DNA of 33,717 bases, from positions 1 to 33,717 of the forward strand of contig CAIRNV010000274.1 of the NCBI GenBank assembly GCA_903880005.1. Reading direction: 5' to 3'. Of this stretch, positions 6,582 to 15,719 are shown in pieces. The notes beneath the pieces were generated by a model. That model was given only the letters and a program-made list of their open reading frames with translations. It was not told where the DNA came from and ran no database searches. How positions within the stretch are numbered: position 1 is the first letter of the stretch; the number at the start of each line of letters is the position of its first letter. The stretch is from an uncultured Verrucomicrobiota bacterium (GTDB lineage Bacteria > Verrucomicrobiota > Verrucomicrobiia > Limisphaerales > UBA9464). The position numbers and the translations under genes are program-made.

Positions 6582-8582
6582 ATGCGCAAACGTCGTCGCC
6601 AATGGCAGGGCATGCGGCGCGGCCTGATGATGTATTTCGGCAGCTACGGGGGGGGTGAGTTCGGCTTCGAGGTTTCCAATCCGGGAGTGATCTTGCCGGA
6701 ATTGGAGGTGATCACAGAAGTCAAGCGGTGGGTGGAGCAAACGAAAGAGAGGCTGAAGGACCCGAGGTTCCTGGCTATCGCGTCGGGGGTGTTGGCATTG
6801 TTCGCGGGTTTTCTCGTCCTGGGGTTCTCGTCTTGGCCCGTATCCAGGGCGGCGGGAGAGGCTGGGAACCGGGTTTCGGGCTTTCGGTGGATTCAAGCCA
6901 GCGCGGCTGTCTTGGTGGCGGAGGTGACCACGTCCGACGCCAGCAATGCCTCCAGCATCCAGACCTGGAAGGCGGCCACCTTGGCGCACCGGCTCAACCC
7001 CAAGGCCAGCGCGCGATTCCTCGCGGCGGTGGCCCGTCACCCCGGCATGCTGGACGAAGTCACGGCTCAATTGGTGAGCGCCCGGGCGCTTGCGGTCCTC
7101 AATGGGGAACTGGGGCCCGAGGCCGGCCAACCATGGGCGGCACGAGCCCTTTGGGCGGCAGGTCGGTTCGATGAGATTCCCGGTGCCTGGGCGGTGAGCG
7201 AAGCCTCGGAGGGGGAGACCGCGCGGATGGGGGTCGAGGCGGCGTTGGAGGTGGGTCATCCGGAGTTGGTCCCCGAGCTTTGGAATCGGTTGCCAGCAGG
7301 GATGCGGGAAGATCCTTTGGCACAGGAGTGTCATCAGGCCTGGGAGGCGGGATGGGGGGAGCCTCCGGGTGGGCCAGGGTTGCGCAAGGTCCGCGAGTGG
7401 GTGCGGCAAAAGGAGGAGGAGGAAGAGGAAACGGCAAGACGGGCCCACTGGGCGATCCTGGCGGCCAAGGGCGCTGGGGATGTGCGGTTGGCCGAGGCAG
7501 GCCTGCGGTCCTTGCTGCGGATGAAGAAGGATCATCCCCGGGATCACGTGGCGTATTGGCGGACGTTGGACAGTGGCGGACGCAGCGAGGAAGCCCGGGA
7601 CCTTGCCGCCGCCTACGGGATGGTCGCGGCGTCCACGTCCTCGTCCCAGGACGTGGTCGCGGCCTGGACACGACTGGGGATGCCGGAGCTTTCGATGGAG
7701 TTCCTGCTGAGGTTCCGGGACACGGCTCGGTCGTCGTTGCCGCTGGCGGCCGCGATCACACGGAGCTTGGTCGAGGCCGGGCGATGGACAGACCTGAACC
7801 TGTGGTCATCGGCGCTGCGCGGCTCCGGGGGGTTTCCCGAGTCCAATGCCTACGCCGACTTCCTGGAGTTTGTGGCCCTCAACGGGATGGCCTTGGACGA
7901 GGGCCATGGAAGCACGGAGGCCAGGCGTGAACTAGCAGAGCAACGGTACCGGCGGGTGATCGACGCGATGCCCAAGGACGCACGGATGGCGGAGGACATG
8001 GCATGCACGTTCGATCTGCTGGGCTACGAGGCCTTCGGGGCGAGGGCGAGGGACCTGTCGCGAAAGATGGAGCCCGGCACCCTGGGGGAGTGGCGAAAAC
8101 TGGCCCTCGTGGCGCGGGGCGCGGGGATGGATGACCTGATGCTGGCGGCGGCCCTGAGGATGTTCGAGTTGGGCGGCGGCGACACGATGAGCCGGATTTA
8201 CGTGCTGGAGGCGTTGGCCGAGGGCGTTCGGGTGCGCGACGGCATTCAGCCAAAGGCCTTGGATCGGGATTCCGGCCGGGAGGCTGTGGTGATCGAGGAA
8301 CTCCACCGCGCGGTGGTGATGGCGGTGATGGGACGCAAGTCGGAGGCGAGGACCTTGCTCAAGGGCTTGCCGTCCGAAGGCCTTGGGCCAAGGGAGCGGA
8401 CATGGCGGCATGTGGCCTTGGTCGAGAGCGCCTCCCCCACGGAACCCACATCGACGGTGCGAGCCTGGGTGCAGGCCATTGAGCCTGGTTGGCTTGGGAA
8501 GAATCGGCGCGCTTGGTTGGCCGGGTTGCTGGCCACGCCGGAGACCAAGGCTTCCAGCCCGAAGGGCGGATCCCCCCGTTAG
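6582..8582 (+). CDS. Membrane-anchored helical-repeat (TPR-like) protein of unknown function
   Basis: I chose the ATG at 6582 because GGAG sits seven bases upstream (6571-6574); the frame stays open to 6288, and an ATG at 6627 is another option. The 666-residue product begins with a very basic cytoplasmic tail (MRKRRRQWQGMRRG). One transmembrane helix follows at about 62-83 (FLAIASGVLALFAGFLVLGF). The remainder is alanine/leucine-rich and almost wholly helical, with repeated 30-40 residue helix pairs (e.g. ALWAAGRFDEIPGAW, TLDSGGRSEEARDLAAAYG, AVMGRKSEARTLLKG), as in degenerate TPR/Sel1-like solenoids. A run of five glutamates (about 313-317) sits mid-protein. The bulk should lie in the periplasm as a protein-binding scaffold. 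It stands alone and converges on the PQQ-propeller gene. I do not recognise a named family. Confidence 0.75.
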   Translation: MRKRRRQWQGMRRGLMMYFGSYGGGEFGFEVSNPGVILPELEVITEVKRWVEQTKERLKDPRFLAIASGVLALFAGFLVLGFSSWPVSRAAGEAGNRVSGFRWIQASAAVLVAEVTTSDASNASSIQTWKAATLAHRLNPKASARFLAAVARHPGMLDEVTAQLVSARALAVLNGELGPEAGQPWAARALWAAGRFDEIPGAWAVSEASEGETARMGVEAALEVGHPELVPELWNRLPAGMREDPLAQECHQAWEAGWGEPPGGPGLRKVREWVRQKEEEEEETARRAHWAILAAKGAGDVRLAEAGLRSLLRMKKDHPRDHVAYWRTLDSGGRSEEARDLAAAYGMVAASTSSSQDVVAAWTRLGMPELSMEFLLRFRDTARSSLPLAAAITRSLVEAGRWTDLNLWSSALRGSGGFPESNAYADFLEFVALNGMALDEGHGSTEARRELAEQRYRRVIDAMPKDARMAEDMACTFDLLGYEAFGARARDLSRKMEPGTLGEWRKLALVARGAGMDDLMLAAALRMFELGGGDTMSRIYVLEALAEGVRVRDGIQPKALDRDSGREAVVIEELHRAVVMAVMGRKSEARTLLKGLPSEGLGPRERTWRHVALVESASPTEPTSTVRAWVQAIEPGWLGKNRRAWLAGLLATPETKASSPKGGSPR

Positions 8583-8778
8583 TGGCGCAGCTTTGGAGCC
8601 GAGGGACGGCGTTCGGGCATGAGATCGGCATGGATGGCCGACGGATCCCAAGGCTTTTCCCCACGCTGGCGGGCAAGGGACCGGGTTCCCTCGTCTTGCG
8701 GCGCGGTCCAACAGCCGTCTTCAGGATGAAGCGTCATCGCGACGTCGTTCTCGCTCCCGCGGCACGGCCTGGAGCCGC

Positions 8779-10158
8779 CTAACGCCGCGCCTCCAGGCAG
8801 ACCAACTGGTCCTCGGAGCGAAGGTACAACTTCTTCCCCGACAAGACGGGGCCGGCCCAGCAGGGATAATGCAGCGATGGAACCTGCCATCGGCCGAGTT
8901 CGCGGCATTGCATGGGATCCGGCGCGAACAATCCCAGCAAGCCCCCCTCCCCCAGCGCAATCAGGCGCCCCTCGGCAAGGATGAACGAACCACGCCCAAA
9001 CACCGGCGGTTGCTCCCCGCCGTGCTTGGGCCATCGCTCGTTGCGTTCCCATTTCACCGCGCCGCCCTGCCACTCGACGCAACGCAGGACGGCGTCGGGT
9101 TCGTTGCGTCCCGAGAACCCGTACAGGTGGCCCTGGTGCAGGACGGGTTGGCTCCAGTGCATTTCGAGCGCGAGGCCCTTCCATGCCTGGACGTGGTTCG
9201 TTCCCCCGGGCTGCACGTCGAGGGCGATGCTGCCCGACCGGAAGTACGCGCTCGAAATCAGCACGCGGTTGCCCAGCACCACCGGCGTCATTGCGTTGAC
9301 CGAGTCGTCCACCCGGGCACGGAACCAACGCGAAAAAAGGACCCGGCCATCCGATGGGTCCAACGCCACCAATCCCTGGCGCATGCACGTGAAGACCACT
9401 CGGCGCCCGTGGATGTCGGCGGGCCGGAACGAGCAATAGCTCGCCGACTTCTCCCAATCACGCCACGTCACCACCTGGTCGCCCGGCCAGTCGTGCATGG
9501 GTTGCCCCTCCCAGTTGGCCTTGCCCACGGACTGCCAAAGCGTCTTCCCCGTCGCCGGATCCAACGCCACCACGCCGGAATTCGGCTGCCCTCCCACCAT
9601 CACCAGCAAGCGTCCCCCCTCCAGCACCGGCGTGCTCCCCACCCCGAAGAACGCCTCGGGAACGGTGAAGTCCGCCGCCGTGTCCCGCTGCCACACGCGT
9701 TGGCCCGTCGCCAGGCTCACGCACGTGAGCTTGCCCTCCGCGCCGTACGCATACACGCGGTCCGCCGTGACGATCGGCGTGCAACGCGGCCCATTGTTGT
9801 ACCCGTACGGATCCTGGTATCGGCTCGGGTAGGCATGCCTCCACATCGTCTTCCCGTCCCCAGCCTGCATGCACTCCAACACTTCCTCGCCGCCCTCGCG
9901 GTGAAACAACACCAACCGATCCCCACGCACGGACGGGGCCGAATAGCCCGTGCCCACCCGCCGTTGCCAGGCCACCGGCAACCCATTCGTGCCCAACGTG
10001 TCGAACAACCCCGTCTCCAAGGACGTGGCATCCATGCGAGGCCCGAGGAACTGCGGCCAATCCTCCCCCAGCGCCACCCCGCCAAGCCCCGTCGCAAGAG
10101 CAACAGCCAGCATGATCTCCCTCGCCCACGGCATTCCCAACGGCTTCATGCAGGCCAT
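8779..10158 (-). CDS. Secreted PQQ-binding-like beta-propeller protein
   Basis: 459 residues from the ATG at 10158. The longer open frame upstream has no coding character, whereas this start gives a clean signal peptide (REIMLAVALATGLGGVALG at about 14-32) and mature N-terminus EDWPQFLGP. The WPQFLGP opening is characteristic of the PQQ-repeat propellers abundant in Planctomycetes and Verrucomicrobia. Repeated blades show the A-x-D/W-x-G-T-L-W pattern: GDGKTMWRHAYPS, ATGQRVWQRDT, ATGKTLWQSVGK, DGRVLFSRWF. The propeller fold resembles BamB and quinoprotein dehydrogenases, but I see no dehydrogenase active-site features, so an enzymatic role is not supported. It may be a periplasmic binding or scaffold protein. 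It follows the prepilin peptidase gene by 89 bases on the same strand. Confidence 0.83.
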   Translation of the reverse strand: MACMKPLGMPWAREIMLAVALATGLGGVALGEDWPQFLGPRMDATSLETGLFDTLGTNGLPVAWQRRVGTGYSAPSVRGDRLVLFHREGGEEVLECMQAGDGKTMWRHAYPSRYQDPYGYNNGPRCTPIVTADRVYAYGAEGKLTCVSLATGQRVWQRDTAADFTVPEAFFGVGSTPVLEGGRLLVMVGGQPNSGVVALDPATGKTLWQSVGKANWEGQPMHDWPGDQVVTWRDWEKSASYCSFRPADIHGRRVVFTCMRQGLVALDPSDGRVLFSRWFRARVDDSVNAMTPVVLGNRVLISSAYFRSGSIALDVQPGGTNHVQAWKGLALEMHWSQPVLHQGHLYGFSGRNEPDAVLRCVEWQGGAVKWERNERWPKHGGEQPPVFGRGSFILAEGRLIALGEGGLLGLFAPDPMQCRELGRWQVPSLHYPCWAGPVLSGKKLYLRSEDQLVCLEARR

Positions 10159-10247
10159 GCTTTGACGTCCCGCCCGGGAATCAAGGACCAATCCCGCACG
10201 CATGCCCCGTCCGGGCCTTGCGTAATTCTTCGACACCGGAGCTCGCT

Positions 10248-11366
10248 CTAGCCGGCAAACATCCGCCCCCACCAACGCGCGCCGCCAAACACCCAGGCCA
10301 TGGCCCCCAACGCCAAGTAGGGACCGAAGGGAAGCCGCGACGACCATTCCCGACGGCCAATCCCAATCAACGTCACCCCCACCACCGCCCCCACCATCGA
10401 AGCAAACCCCAACGTGAAAACCGTCGCCTGCCATCCCAGGAACGCCCCGATCGCCGACATGAACTTCACGTCGCCAAAGCCCATGGCCTCGCGCGGCAGC
10501 ACCAGCTCCTGCGCCTCCGCAGAAAGGTAGGGCTCCGTGGCCGGGTCCATCACGTCGCCTCCCACCCGAAGCTCGCCCTGCGTCAATGAAACGTCCGCCT
10601 CCGGGTAGCATCGGTCCGCCAACTCCACCCGCCTCCCACGAAGCCGGATCGTGTCCGAGGCCCGGTAGAAGATGTCCCCGAACGGCACGTCACGGTCAGG
10701 CATCCGCACGCCTTCCTCGTGGAAGACCACCCGCGCGCCCGCCGGGAGGGCGATCTTCTCCCGACCGAACAAGAGCTTGCCGAGTCGTACCACCCCATAG
10801 ACGGCGCCAAAGCCCACCGCGATGCCCACCGCGCTCCGCCGAAGCGCGGCCGGCATCGACGCCGTCCCGTGCAACCCTGGTGCCACGGCCGACAACACGA
10901 ATCCGGCCAAGGTCCCTCCCAGCGTGATCTCGTCGGGGATGATGAAGTGCTCGAAGTCGATGAACGTGGCGACGATGAACGATGCAAATAACGCGCACAG
11001 CGCGAGGGCCATCGCGGGGTCGTCATGCCCAAAGCCCAGCCATGCGAGGACGAACGCCCCGGACGTGAGGGCCTCGACGACCAGGTAGCGGGCGGGGATG
11101 GGCTCGCGGCAGGAGCGGCATCGGCCCCGGAGCCAAAGCCAGGTCACCACCGGGATGTTCAGCGAAAAAGGGATCCGGTACCCGCACCGGGGACAATGCG
11201 AGGGCGGGGACACCACGGACTCGCCCAGCGGCATGCGATGGATGCAGACGTTCAGGAAGCTGCCCACGAAGGCGCCCAGGATGGCCAGCACCCCCGTCCA
11301 GAAATGGAACGGCATGCCCAGCAGGCTGGGATGCTCCAGCCACCATTCCACGAAGCGCGGGTTCAT
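10248..11366 (-). CDS. Prepilin peptidase (A24 aspartic protease / N-methyltransferase type) with inserted segment
   Basis: 372 residues; membrane-embedded leader peptidase for type IV pilin or type II secretion pseudopilin precursors. The ATG at 11366 overlaps the aroE stop (ATGA). The N-terminal cytoplasmic domain (about 30-100) has the GSFLNV motif and two Cys pairs, Cys58/Cys61 and Cys83/Cys86, typical of bifunctional PilD enzymes. Catalytic aspartates are Asp137 (FIDFEHFIIPDE) and Asp299 (MGFGDVKF). Between them lies an extra polar segment of about 90 residues (200-290, charged, beta-like) where ordinary PilD proteins have only a short loop. Hydrophobic helices flank both motifs. No pilus genes are adjacent; the neighbour aroE is a common but unrelated partner. 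The enzyme call is secure and the function of the insert is unknown. Confidence 0.92.
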   Translation of the reverse strand: MNPRFVEWWLEHPSLLGMPFHFWTGVLAILGAFVGSFLNVCIHRMPLGESVVSPPSHCPRCGYRIPFSLNIPVVTWLWLRGRCRSCREPIPARYLVVEALTSGAFVLAWLGFGHDDPAMALALCALFASFIVATFIDFEHFIIPDEITLGGTLAGFVLSAVAPGLHGTASMPAALRRSAVGIAVGFGAVYGVVRLGKLLFGREKIALPAGARVVFHEEGVRMPDRDVPFGDIFYRASDTIRLRGRRVELADRCYPEADVSLTQGELRVGGDVMDPATEPYLSAEAQELVLPREAMGFGDVKFMSAIGAFLGWQATVFTLGFASMVGAVVGVTLIGIGRREWSSRLPFGPYLALGAMAWVFGGARWWGRMFAG

Positions 11367-12280
11367 CCGTGGACCTCGTGCTCCAGGGCCGCCCGCATCA
11401 CGTCGCGCGGCGCGGCCTTGCCCGACCACAATTCCAGCGCATCCGCGCCTTGGTGCAGCAGCATGCCCAGGCCATTCGCGACGCGGCATCCGGCCGCCCG
11501 CGCGGCCGCGAGGAGCGGCGTCACGGCGGGCCGGTAAACCATGTCATAGACGCCATCGACCCGGTTGATCGGATACATCCCCAGGTCCAGGGGCAGCGGA
11601 TCGTCCGGGCGCAGCCCCGCCGACGTCGCGTTGAGAAGGATCTCAATCGACTCATCCGGGTAGCCGGCCTCCGCATGCACGGCGGGGAATCGATCGTTGA
11701 TCTCGCCGGCGAGGTCCTCCGCCTTCGCCTGCGTTCGATTCACGATCCACAGCCCAGCGACGCCCTCGTCCGCCAGACGCAACGCGGCCGCGCGCGCCGC
11801 CCCGCCCGCACCCAGCAGCAGGATGCGGGCACCCCGTGGCTCGATCGCGAGGTCGTCGCGCAGCGACCGGACGATGGCGTCGGCGTCGGTGTTGTGCCCC
11901 ACGCTGCGGACCGGCCCCTCGGGCTTTTCCAATTGCCCAAGCGGCCTCCACTGGCCCTCGGCGTCGCGTGACTCGAACACCACCGTGTTCACCGCGCCCC
12001 ACTCGCGGGCGGACGGGGCGACCTCGTCCACGAACTCCATCGCGAGCAACTTGTGCGGGACGGTGAGGTTGAGGCCCACGAAATGCATCGCCTTGGCCCC
12101 CTCGATGGCCTCGCGCAATCGCGTGGGAGGCACGTCGCACGCGACGTAACGCCAATCCAGCCCCAGCGCCGCCATGCCGGCGTTTTGCATGGGCGGCGAC
12201 GCCGAGTGACGGACCGGATGCCCGTAAACGGCAACCAAACGGGTCGTCGCGCGGATCGGCTTGTCGAAATCAGGTGCCAT
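11363..12280 (-). CDS. aroE: Shikimate dehydrogenase
   Basis: NADP-dependent reduction of 3-dehydroshikimate to shikimate, in the cytoplasmic aromatic amino acid pathway. 305 residues from the ATG at 12280; a TTG twelve bases further upstream is an alternative start. Seen in the sequence: the substrate-binding HSASP motif (Ser26 and Ser28), the NLTVPHK motif with catalytic Lys77, the NTDADA motif with catalytic Asp132, the dinucleotide-binding loop GAGGAAR (157-163) and the NRTQAKAEDL segment that reads the NADP phosphate (Asn/Arg/Thr pattern). Near the C-terminus, GVYDMVYRP is the family's YD-Y-P motif. It is followed with a four-base overlap by the prepilin peptidase gene, so the two are translationally coupled. 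Confidence 0.95.
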   Translation of the reverse strand: MAPDFDKPIRATTRLVAVYGHPVRHSASPPMQNAGMAALGLDWRYVACDVPPTRLREAIEGAKAMHFVGLNLTVPHKLLAMEFVDEVAPSAREWGAVNTVVFESRDAEGQWRPLGQLEKPEGPVRSVGHNTDADAIVRSLRDDLAIEPRGARILLLGAGGAARAAALRLADEGVAGLWIVNRTQAKAEDLAGEINDRFPAVHAEAGYPDESIEILLNATSAGLRPDDPLPLDLGMYPINRVDGVYDMVYRPAVTPLLAAARAAGCRVANGLGMLLHQGADALELWSGKAAPRDVMRAALEHEVHG

Positions 12281-12434
12281 GGCCTTGGACAAACGCTACC
12301 GGCCCATCGCCACGGCGGGGAGCCCCAAGTTGAACCACAGGGTTTCCCGGCCACGACACCAGCCAAGCCCACCCTCGCGAGCGTCGCTCCGCGCTGCGAG
12401 TCAGGTCACCCCGCCGGAAGAGCCCCGCGTCGGC

Positions 12435-12986
12435 TCAAGGAGTGGCGCTCGCCCCGTCGTGATGGGTCTCGACCCAACGGGCCAACAACCACAGCAGGTC
12501 GCTCAGGCGATTGAGAAACACGAGCACGACCTCGGATGCCGGCTCGCCGGACGCCCCCAGCGCATGCACGCGGCGCTCGGCCCTGCGGCAAGTCGTGCGC
12601 GCCACGTCCAAGGCCGCCGAGTCCGTCGTCGCCCCGGGCGTCGCCCAGCCCTTGTAGGAAACGCCCTCGGCCTCCACCCGCCGAATCACCGCCTCCACCC
12701 GCTCGATGAACCCCTGGTCCGTGACCTTGAAGCCGTCCTGCTGGTACCGGGCCAAATCCGAGGGCAGCGTCGCCAACTCGCCCATCACCAGCACCAGGTC
12801 CCTTTGGATGGCGAGCAACGCCTCCTGGATGAACGCGTGAGGCGTGAGGGAACGCGCCATGCCAAGCGTCGCGTTGAGCTCGTCGATCGTCCCGTACGCC
12901 TCGACCCTCGGGGCGGACTTCGGGACCCTCCGGTTGTACATCAGGCCCGTGGTGCCGTCGTCGCCCGTTCGTGTGACAATGCTCAT
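12435..12986 (-). CDS. Corrinoid (cob(I)alamin) adenosyltransferase, PduO type
   Basis: 183 residues, the normal length for the PduO/MMAB family. It converts cob(I)alamin and ATP into adenosylcobalamin in the cytoplasm. The start at 12986 puts the ATP-binding N-terminal motif TRTGDDGTTGLMY right after MSIV, as in the family; the frame runs further upstream without family features. Other hallmarks are AYGTIDELNATLG (about 30-42) and the RRAERRVHAL helix carrying the conserved arginine and glutamate. The rest is a four-to-five helix bundle ending LNRLSDLLWLLAR. It is divergently arranged with pckG over about 250 bases. I saw no cobalamin riboswitch upstream. Adenosylcobalamin-dependent partners are not in the window. 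Confidence 0.93.
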   Translation of the reverse strand: MSIVTRTGDDGTTGLMYNRRVPKSAPRVEAYGTIDELNATLGMARSLTPHAFIQEALLAIQRDLVLVMGELATLPSDLARYQQDGFKVTDQGFIERVEAVIRRVEAEGVSYKGWATPGATTDSAALDVARTTCRRAERRVHALGASGEPASEVVLVFLNRLSDLLWLLARWVETHHDGASATP

Positions 12987-13237
12987 CCGGCCGCGAGGGT
13001 GGACGCGATCGTCCAATGTGCAACCGGCGCATGGAACGGGTCGCAACGACCCCATGGCATCGTCCCGGCTCCAGCACGAAACGGCGCCGTTTCGGCAAGG
13101 AATGGACGGGTTGAAGGACGCACGGGCCCCACGATTCAGGCGGGCGAGGCTTGACCTTGGGGCCGTGCCTTTGGTCTTTGGATGCCATCGCATTGGCCCG
13201 TTCACGGGTCGCCTCACGAAATTAGAACGAGCACGCC

Positions 13238-14995
13238 ATGTCATCGCACACGACCAACCTCCATGTCCTCACTTGGGTCCAGGAACAGGTACGCCTCTGC
13301 CAACCCGACCGCGTGGTGTGGTGCGACGGGTCGGAGCCGGAGCGGGACCGCTTGCAGGAGCAGGCCGTGCGCGAGGGCATCCTGGTCCGGTTGAACCCGG
13401 ACAAGCACCCGGGCAGCTTCTATCACCGGTCCAACCCGAACGACGTCGCGCGGGTCGAGCAACTGACATACCTCTGCACGCCCACGGAGGAAGAGGCCGG
13501 CCCCACGAACAACTGGGCCGAGCCCCGGGCGATGTATCGACGCCTCGAAGGCCTGACGCGCGGCGCGATGAAGGGGCGCACCCTCTTCGTGGTCCCCTAC
13601 CTCATGGGGCCCCCGGGCTCCCCGCTCGCCAAGGTCGGGGTCGAGCTCACCGACTCCATCTACGTCGTCCTCAACATGCGCATCATGACGCGCATGGGCG
13701 ACGTGGCGTGGCAGCAGCTGGGCGACTCGGACGACTTCAACCGCGGGCTGCATTGCATGCTCGACCTGAACCCGGAGCGCCGCCTCATCTGCCATTTCCC
13801 CCAGGACAACACCATTATCTCGGTGGGCAGCGGCTATGGCGGCAACGTGTTGCTGGGCAAGAAGTGCCTCGCCCTCCGGATCGGATCCTACCTCGGCCGG
13901 CGCGAGGGCTGGCTCGCCGAGCACATGCTGATCCTGGGCGTGGAGTCGCCCGACGGCGAGAAGACGTTCGTGGCCGCCGCGTTCCCGTCCGCCTGCGGCA
14001 AGACCAACTTCGCGATGCTGGTCCCGCCCACGAGCTTCCAAGGCTGGAAGATCTGGACCGTCGGCGACGACATCGCGTGGATGTACCCCGGGGCCGATGG
14101 ACGCCTCTGGGCCATCAACCCCGAGGCCGGCTATTTCGGCGTCGCGCCCGGCACCAACGGGAGCACCAACCCCAACGCCATGGCCACGTTGTCCCGCGAC
14201 ACGATCTTCACCAACGTGGCCTTGAAGCCCGACGGCACGGTTTGGTGGGAAGGCCACGATGATCCCCCGCCCGCCGAGTGCATCGACTGGCAGGGACGGC
14301 CATGGACGCCGTCGTCCAAGGACAAGGCCGCGCATCCCAACTCACGCTTCACGGCGCCCATGGCCAACAACCCGTCCCTGGCGCCGGAGGCCAACCTCGC
14401 CCAGGGAGTCCCCATCTCGGCCATCATCTTCGGCGGTCGCCGCGCCAGCACGCTCCCCTTGGTCTGCGAGGCCTTCAACTGGGTCCATGGCGTGTATCTC
14501 GGGGCCACCATGGGCTCCGAGACCACGGCGGCGGCGGCCGGGTCCGTCGGGCAGGTGCGGCGCGATCCCATGGCCATGCTGCCCTTCTGCGGGTACAACA
14601 TGGGGTGGTACTTCCGTCACTGGCTGAACATGCGCCGCCGCGTGAAGCTCCCGCCCCACATCTTCCAGGTGAACTGGTTCCGGAAGGGCGCCGACGGCCG
14701 CTACCTGTGGCCGGGTTTCGGGGAGAACATGCGCGTGTTGAAGTGGATCATCGATCGCGCGGCCGGCCGAGTGGGCGCATGGGAGACGCCCTTGGGTTGG
14801 GTCCCCCGCACGCAGGACTTCCCCTTGGAGGGCATGGAGGGCTTCTCCGCGGCCGACTTCGAGGCGCTGCAAAACATCAACATCGAGGAATGGCGCCGCG
14901 AGGTGCTGTCCCAGGACGAGCTCTTCATGAAGCTCTACTCGTTCCTGCCCAAGGAGATGATCTTCCAGCGCGAGTTGCTGGTGGCTCGCCTTTGA
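13238..14995 (+). CDS. pckG: Phosphoenolpyruvate carboxykinase (GTP)
   Basis: GTP-dependent interconversion of oxaloacetate and phosphoenolpyruvate, the entry step of gluconeogenesis. 585 residues, close to the ~600 of bacterial GTP-type enzymes. Motifs seen: the oxaloacetate/PEP-binding YYLR-equivalent region, SVGSGYGGNVLLGKKC (about 195-210), the P-loop-like kinase-1a sequence FPSACGKTN (249-257) whose Cys is the GTP-type hallmark, the kinase-2 metal site VGDDIAWM (275-282), and NPEAGYFGVAPGTN (295-308). The C-terminal GETTA-equivalent mobile lid reads SETTAAAAG. Divergent from the adenosyltransferase gene. A TTGACC hexamer at 13151-13156 could be a -35 box, but no good -10 follows at the right distance. 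Confidence 0.97.
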   Translation: MSSHTTNLHVLTWVQEQVRLCQPDRVVWCDGSEPERDRLQEQAVREGILVRLNPDKHPGSFYHRSNPNDVARVEQLTYLCTPTEEEAGPTNNWAEPRAMYRRLEGLTRGAMKGRTLFVVPYLMGPPGSPLAKVGVELTDSIYVVLNMRIMTRMGDVAWQQLGDSDDFNRGLHCMLDLNPERRLICHFPQDNTIISVGSGYGGNVLLGKKCLALRIGSYLGRREGWLAEHMLILGVESPDGEKTFVAAAFPSACGKTNFAMLVPPTSFQGWKIWTVGDDIAWMYPGADGRLWAINPEAGYFGVAPGTNGSTNPNAMATLSRDTIFTNVALKPDGTVWWEGHDDPPPAECIDWQGRPWTPSSKDKAAHPNSRFTAPMANNPSLAPEANLAQGVPISAIIFGGRRASTLPLVCEAFNWVHGVYLGATMGSETTAAAAGSVGQVRRDPMAMLPFCGYNMGWYFRHWLNMRRRVKLPPHIFQVNWFRKGADGRYLWPGFGENMRVLKWIIDRAAGRVGAWETPLGWVPRTQDFPLEGMEGFSAADFEALQNINIEEWRREVLSQDELFMKLYSFLPKEMIFQRELLVARL

Positions 14996-15026
14996 CCCCA
15001 TGCGCGCCGTGGGCAGGATGCCGGCC

Positions 15027-15719
15027 ATGGGAACCCATCGGTCAATGGGGGCGCGGCTCCGTGCGCTCGTGACCCCGGCCTTGGCCGCAGTCATCGCGAG
15101 CCTCGGCGTGGTGATGGGGCGGGCGTTCGCGGAGGACGTCGCCGTTGCCAAGCGTCGGCTGGTGGTCCTGGGCGATTCCTTGGCGGCCGGCTATGGCGTC
15201 GATCGGGGCGAGGGCTGGCCCGAACGCGTCGGTGCCCGCATCCAGAAGGCCGGGCTGCCCTTCGACGTCGTCAATGCCGGCGTCTCGGGCGACACCACCG
15301 CCGGCGGGTTGCGACGCCTCGACTGGGTGCTCCGCAAACCCGTGGACGTCCTCGTCATCGAGCTCGGCGGCAATGATGGGCTTCGCGGCATCGCCCCGGC
15401 CGCCACCAAGTCCAACCTGGTCTCGATGGTCCGGCGCACGAGGGCGCGTTGGCCGGCCGCCACCGTGGTGGTCGCCGGCATGCAGATGCCGCCGAGCATG
15501 GGCGCCGATCACGCCGAGTTGTTTCGCAAGGTTTTCCCCGAGGTGGCGCGCGAGGAAAAGACGGAGTTGATACCGCACTTGCTGGAGGGCGTGGGCGGGG
15601 TGCCGGACCTGAACCAGGAGGACCTGATTCATCCCACGCCCGCGGGACACGACTTGGTGGCCAGCAACGCGTGGGTCACGCTCGAGCCCGTGCTGCGCCG
15701 GCTGCATGCCAAGCCATAA
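15027..15719 (+). CDS. Secreted GDSL/SGNH arylesterase (TesA-like)
   Basis: An SGNH hydrolase that cleaves esters or acyl-thioesters in the periplasm. I chose the ATG at 15027 because AGGA lies eight bases upstream; in-frame ATGs at 15000, 15018 and 15045 also exist. With this start the protein has 230 residues, a basic start and a signal peptide (LVTPALAAVIASLGVVMGRAFA). The four SGNH blocks are complete: VVLGDSLAAGYG (nucleophile Ser), NAGVSGDTTAGG (block II Gly), ELGGNDGLRG (block III Asn) and the C-terminal DLIHPTPAGH pair supplying Asp and His. It follows pckG by 31 bases and may be cotranscribed. Its last two codons and TAA stop are built from the end of a short repeat element (15712-15794). 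Confidence 0.92.
   Translation: MGTHRSMGARLRALVTPALAAVIASLGVVMGRAFAEDVAVAKRRLVVLGDSLAAGYGVDRGEGWPERVGARIQKAGLPFDVVNAGVSGDTTAGGLRRLDWVLRKPVDVLVIELGGNDGLRGIAPAATKSNLVSMVRRTRARWPAATVVVAGMQMPPSMGADHAELFRKVFPEVAREEKTELIPHLLEGVGGVPDLNQEDLIHPTPAGHDLVASNAWVTLEPVLRRLHAKP

Noticed and set aside
8869-10251. 460-codon plus-strand open frame opposite the PQQ-propeller gene
   Set aside because: Arg/His/Pro-rich, no motif; the opposite strand carries the signal peptide and propeller repeats.
12987-13237. Cobalamin riboswitch ahead of the corrinoid adenosyltransferase gene
   Set aside because: I looked for the B12 box and the long conserved stem pattern and did not find them in either orientation.
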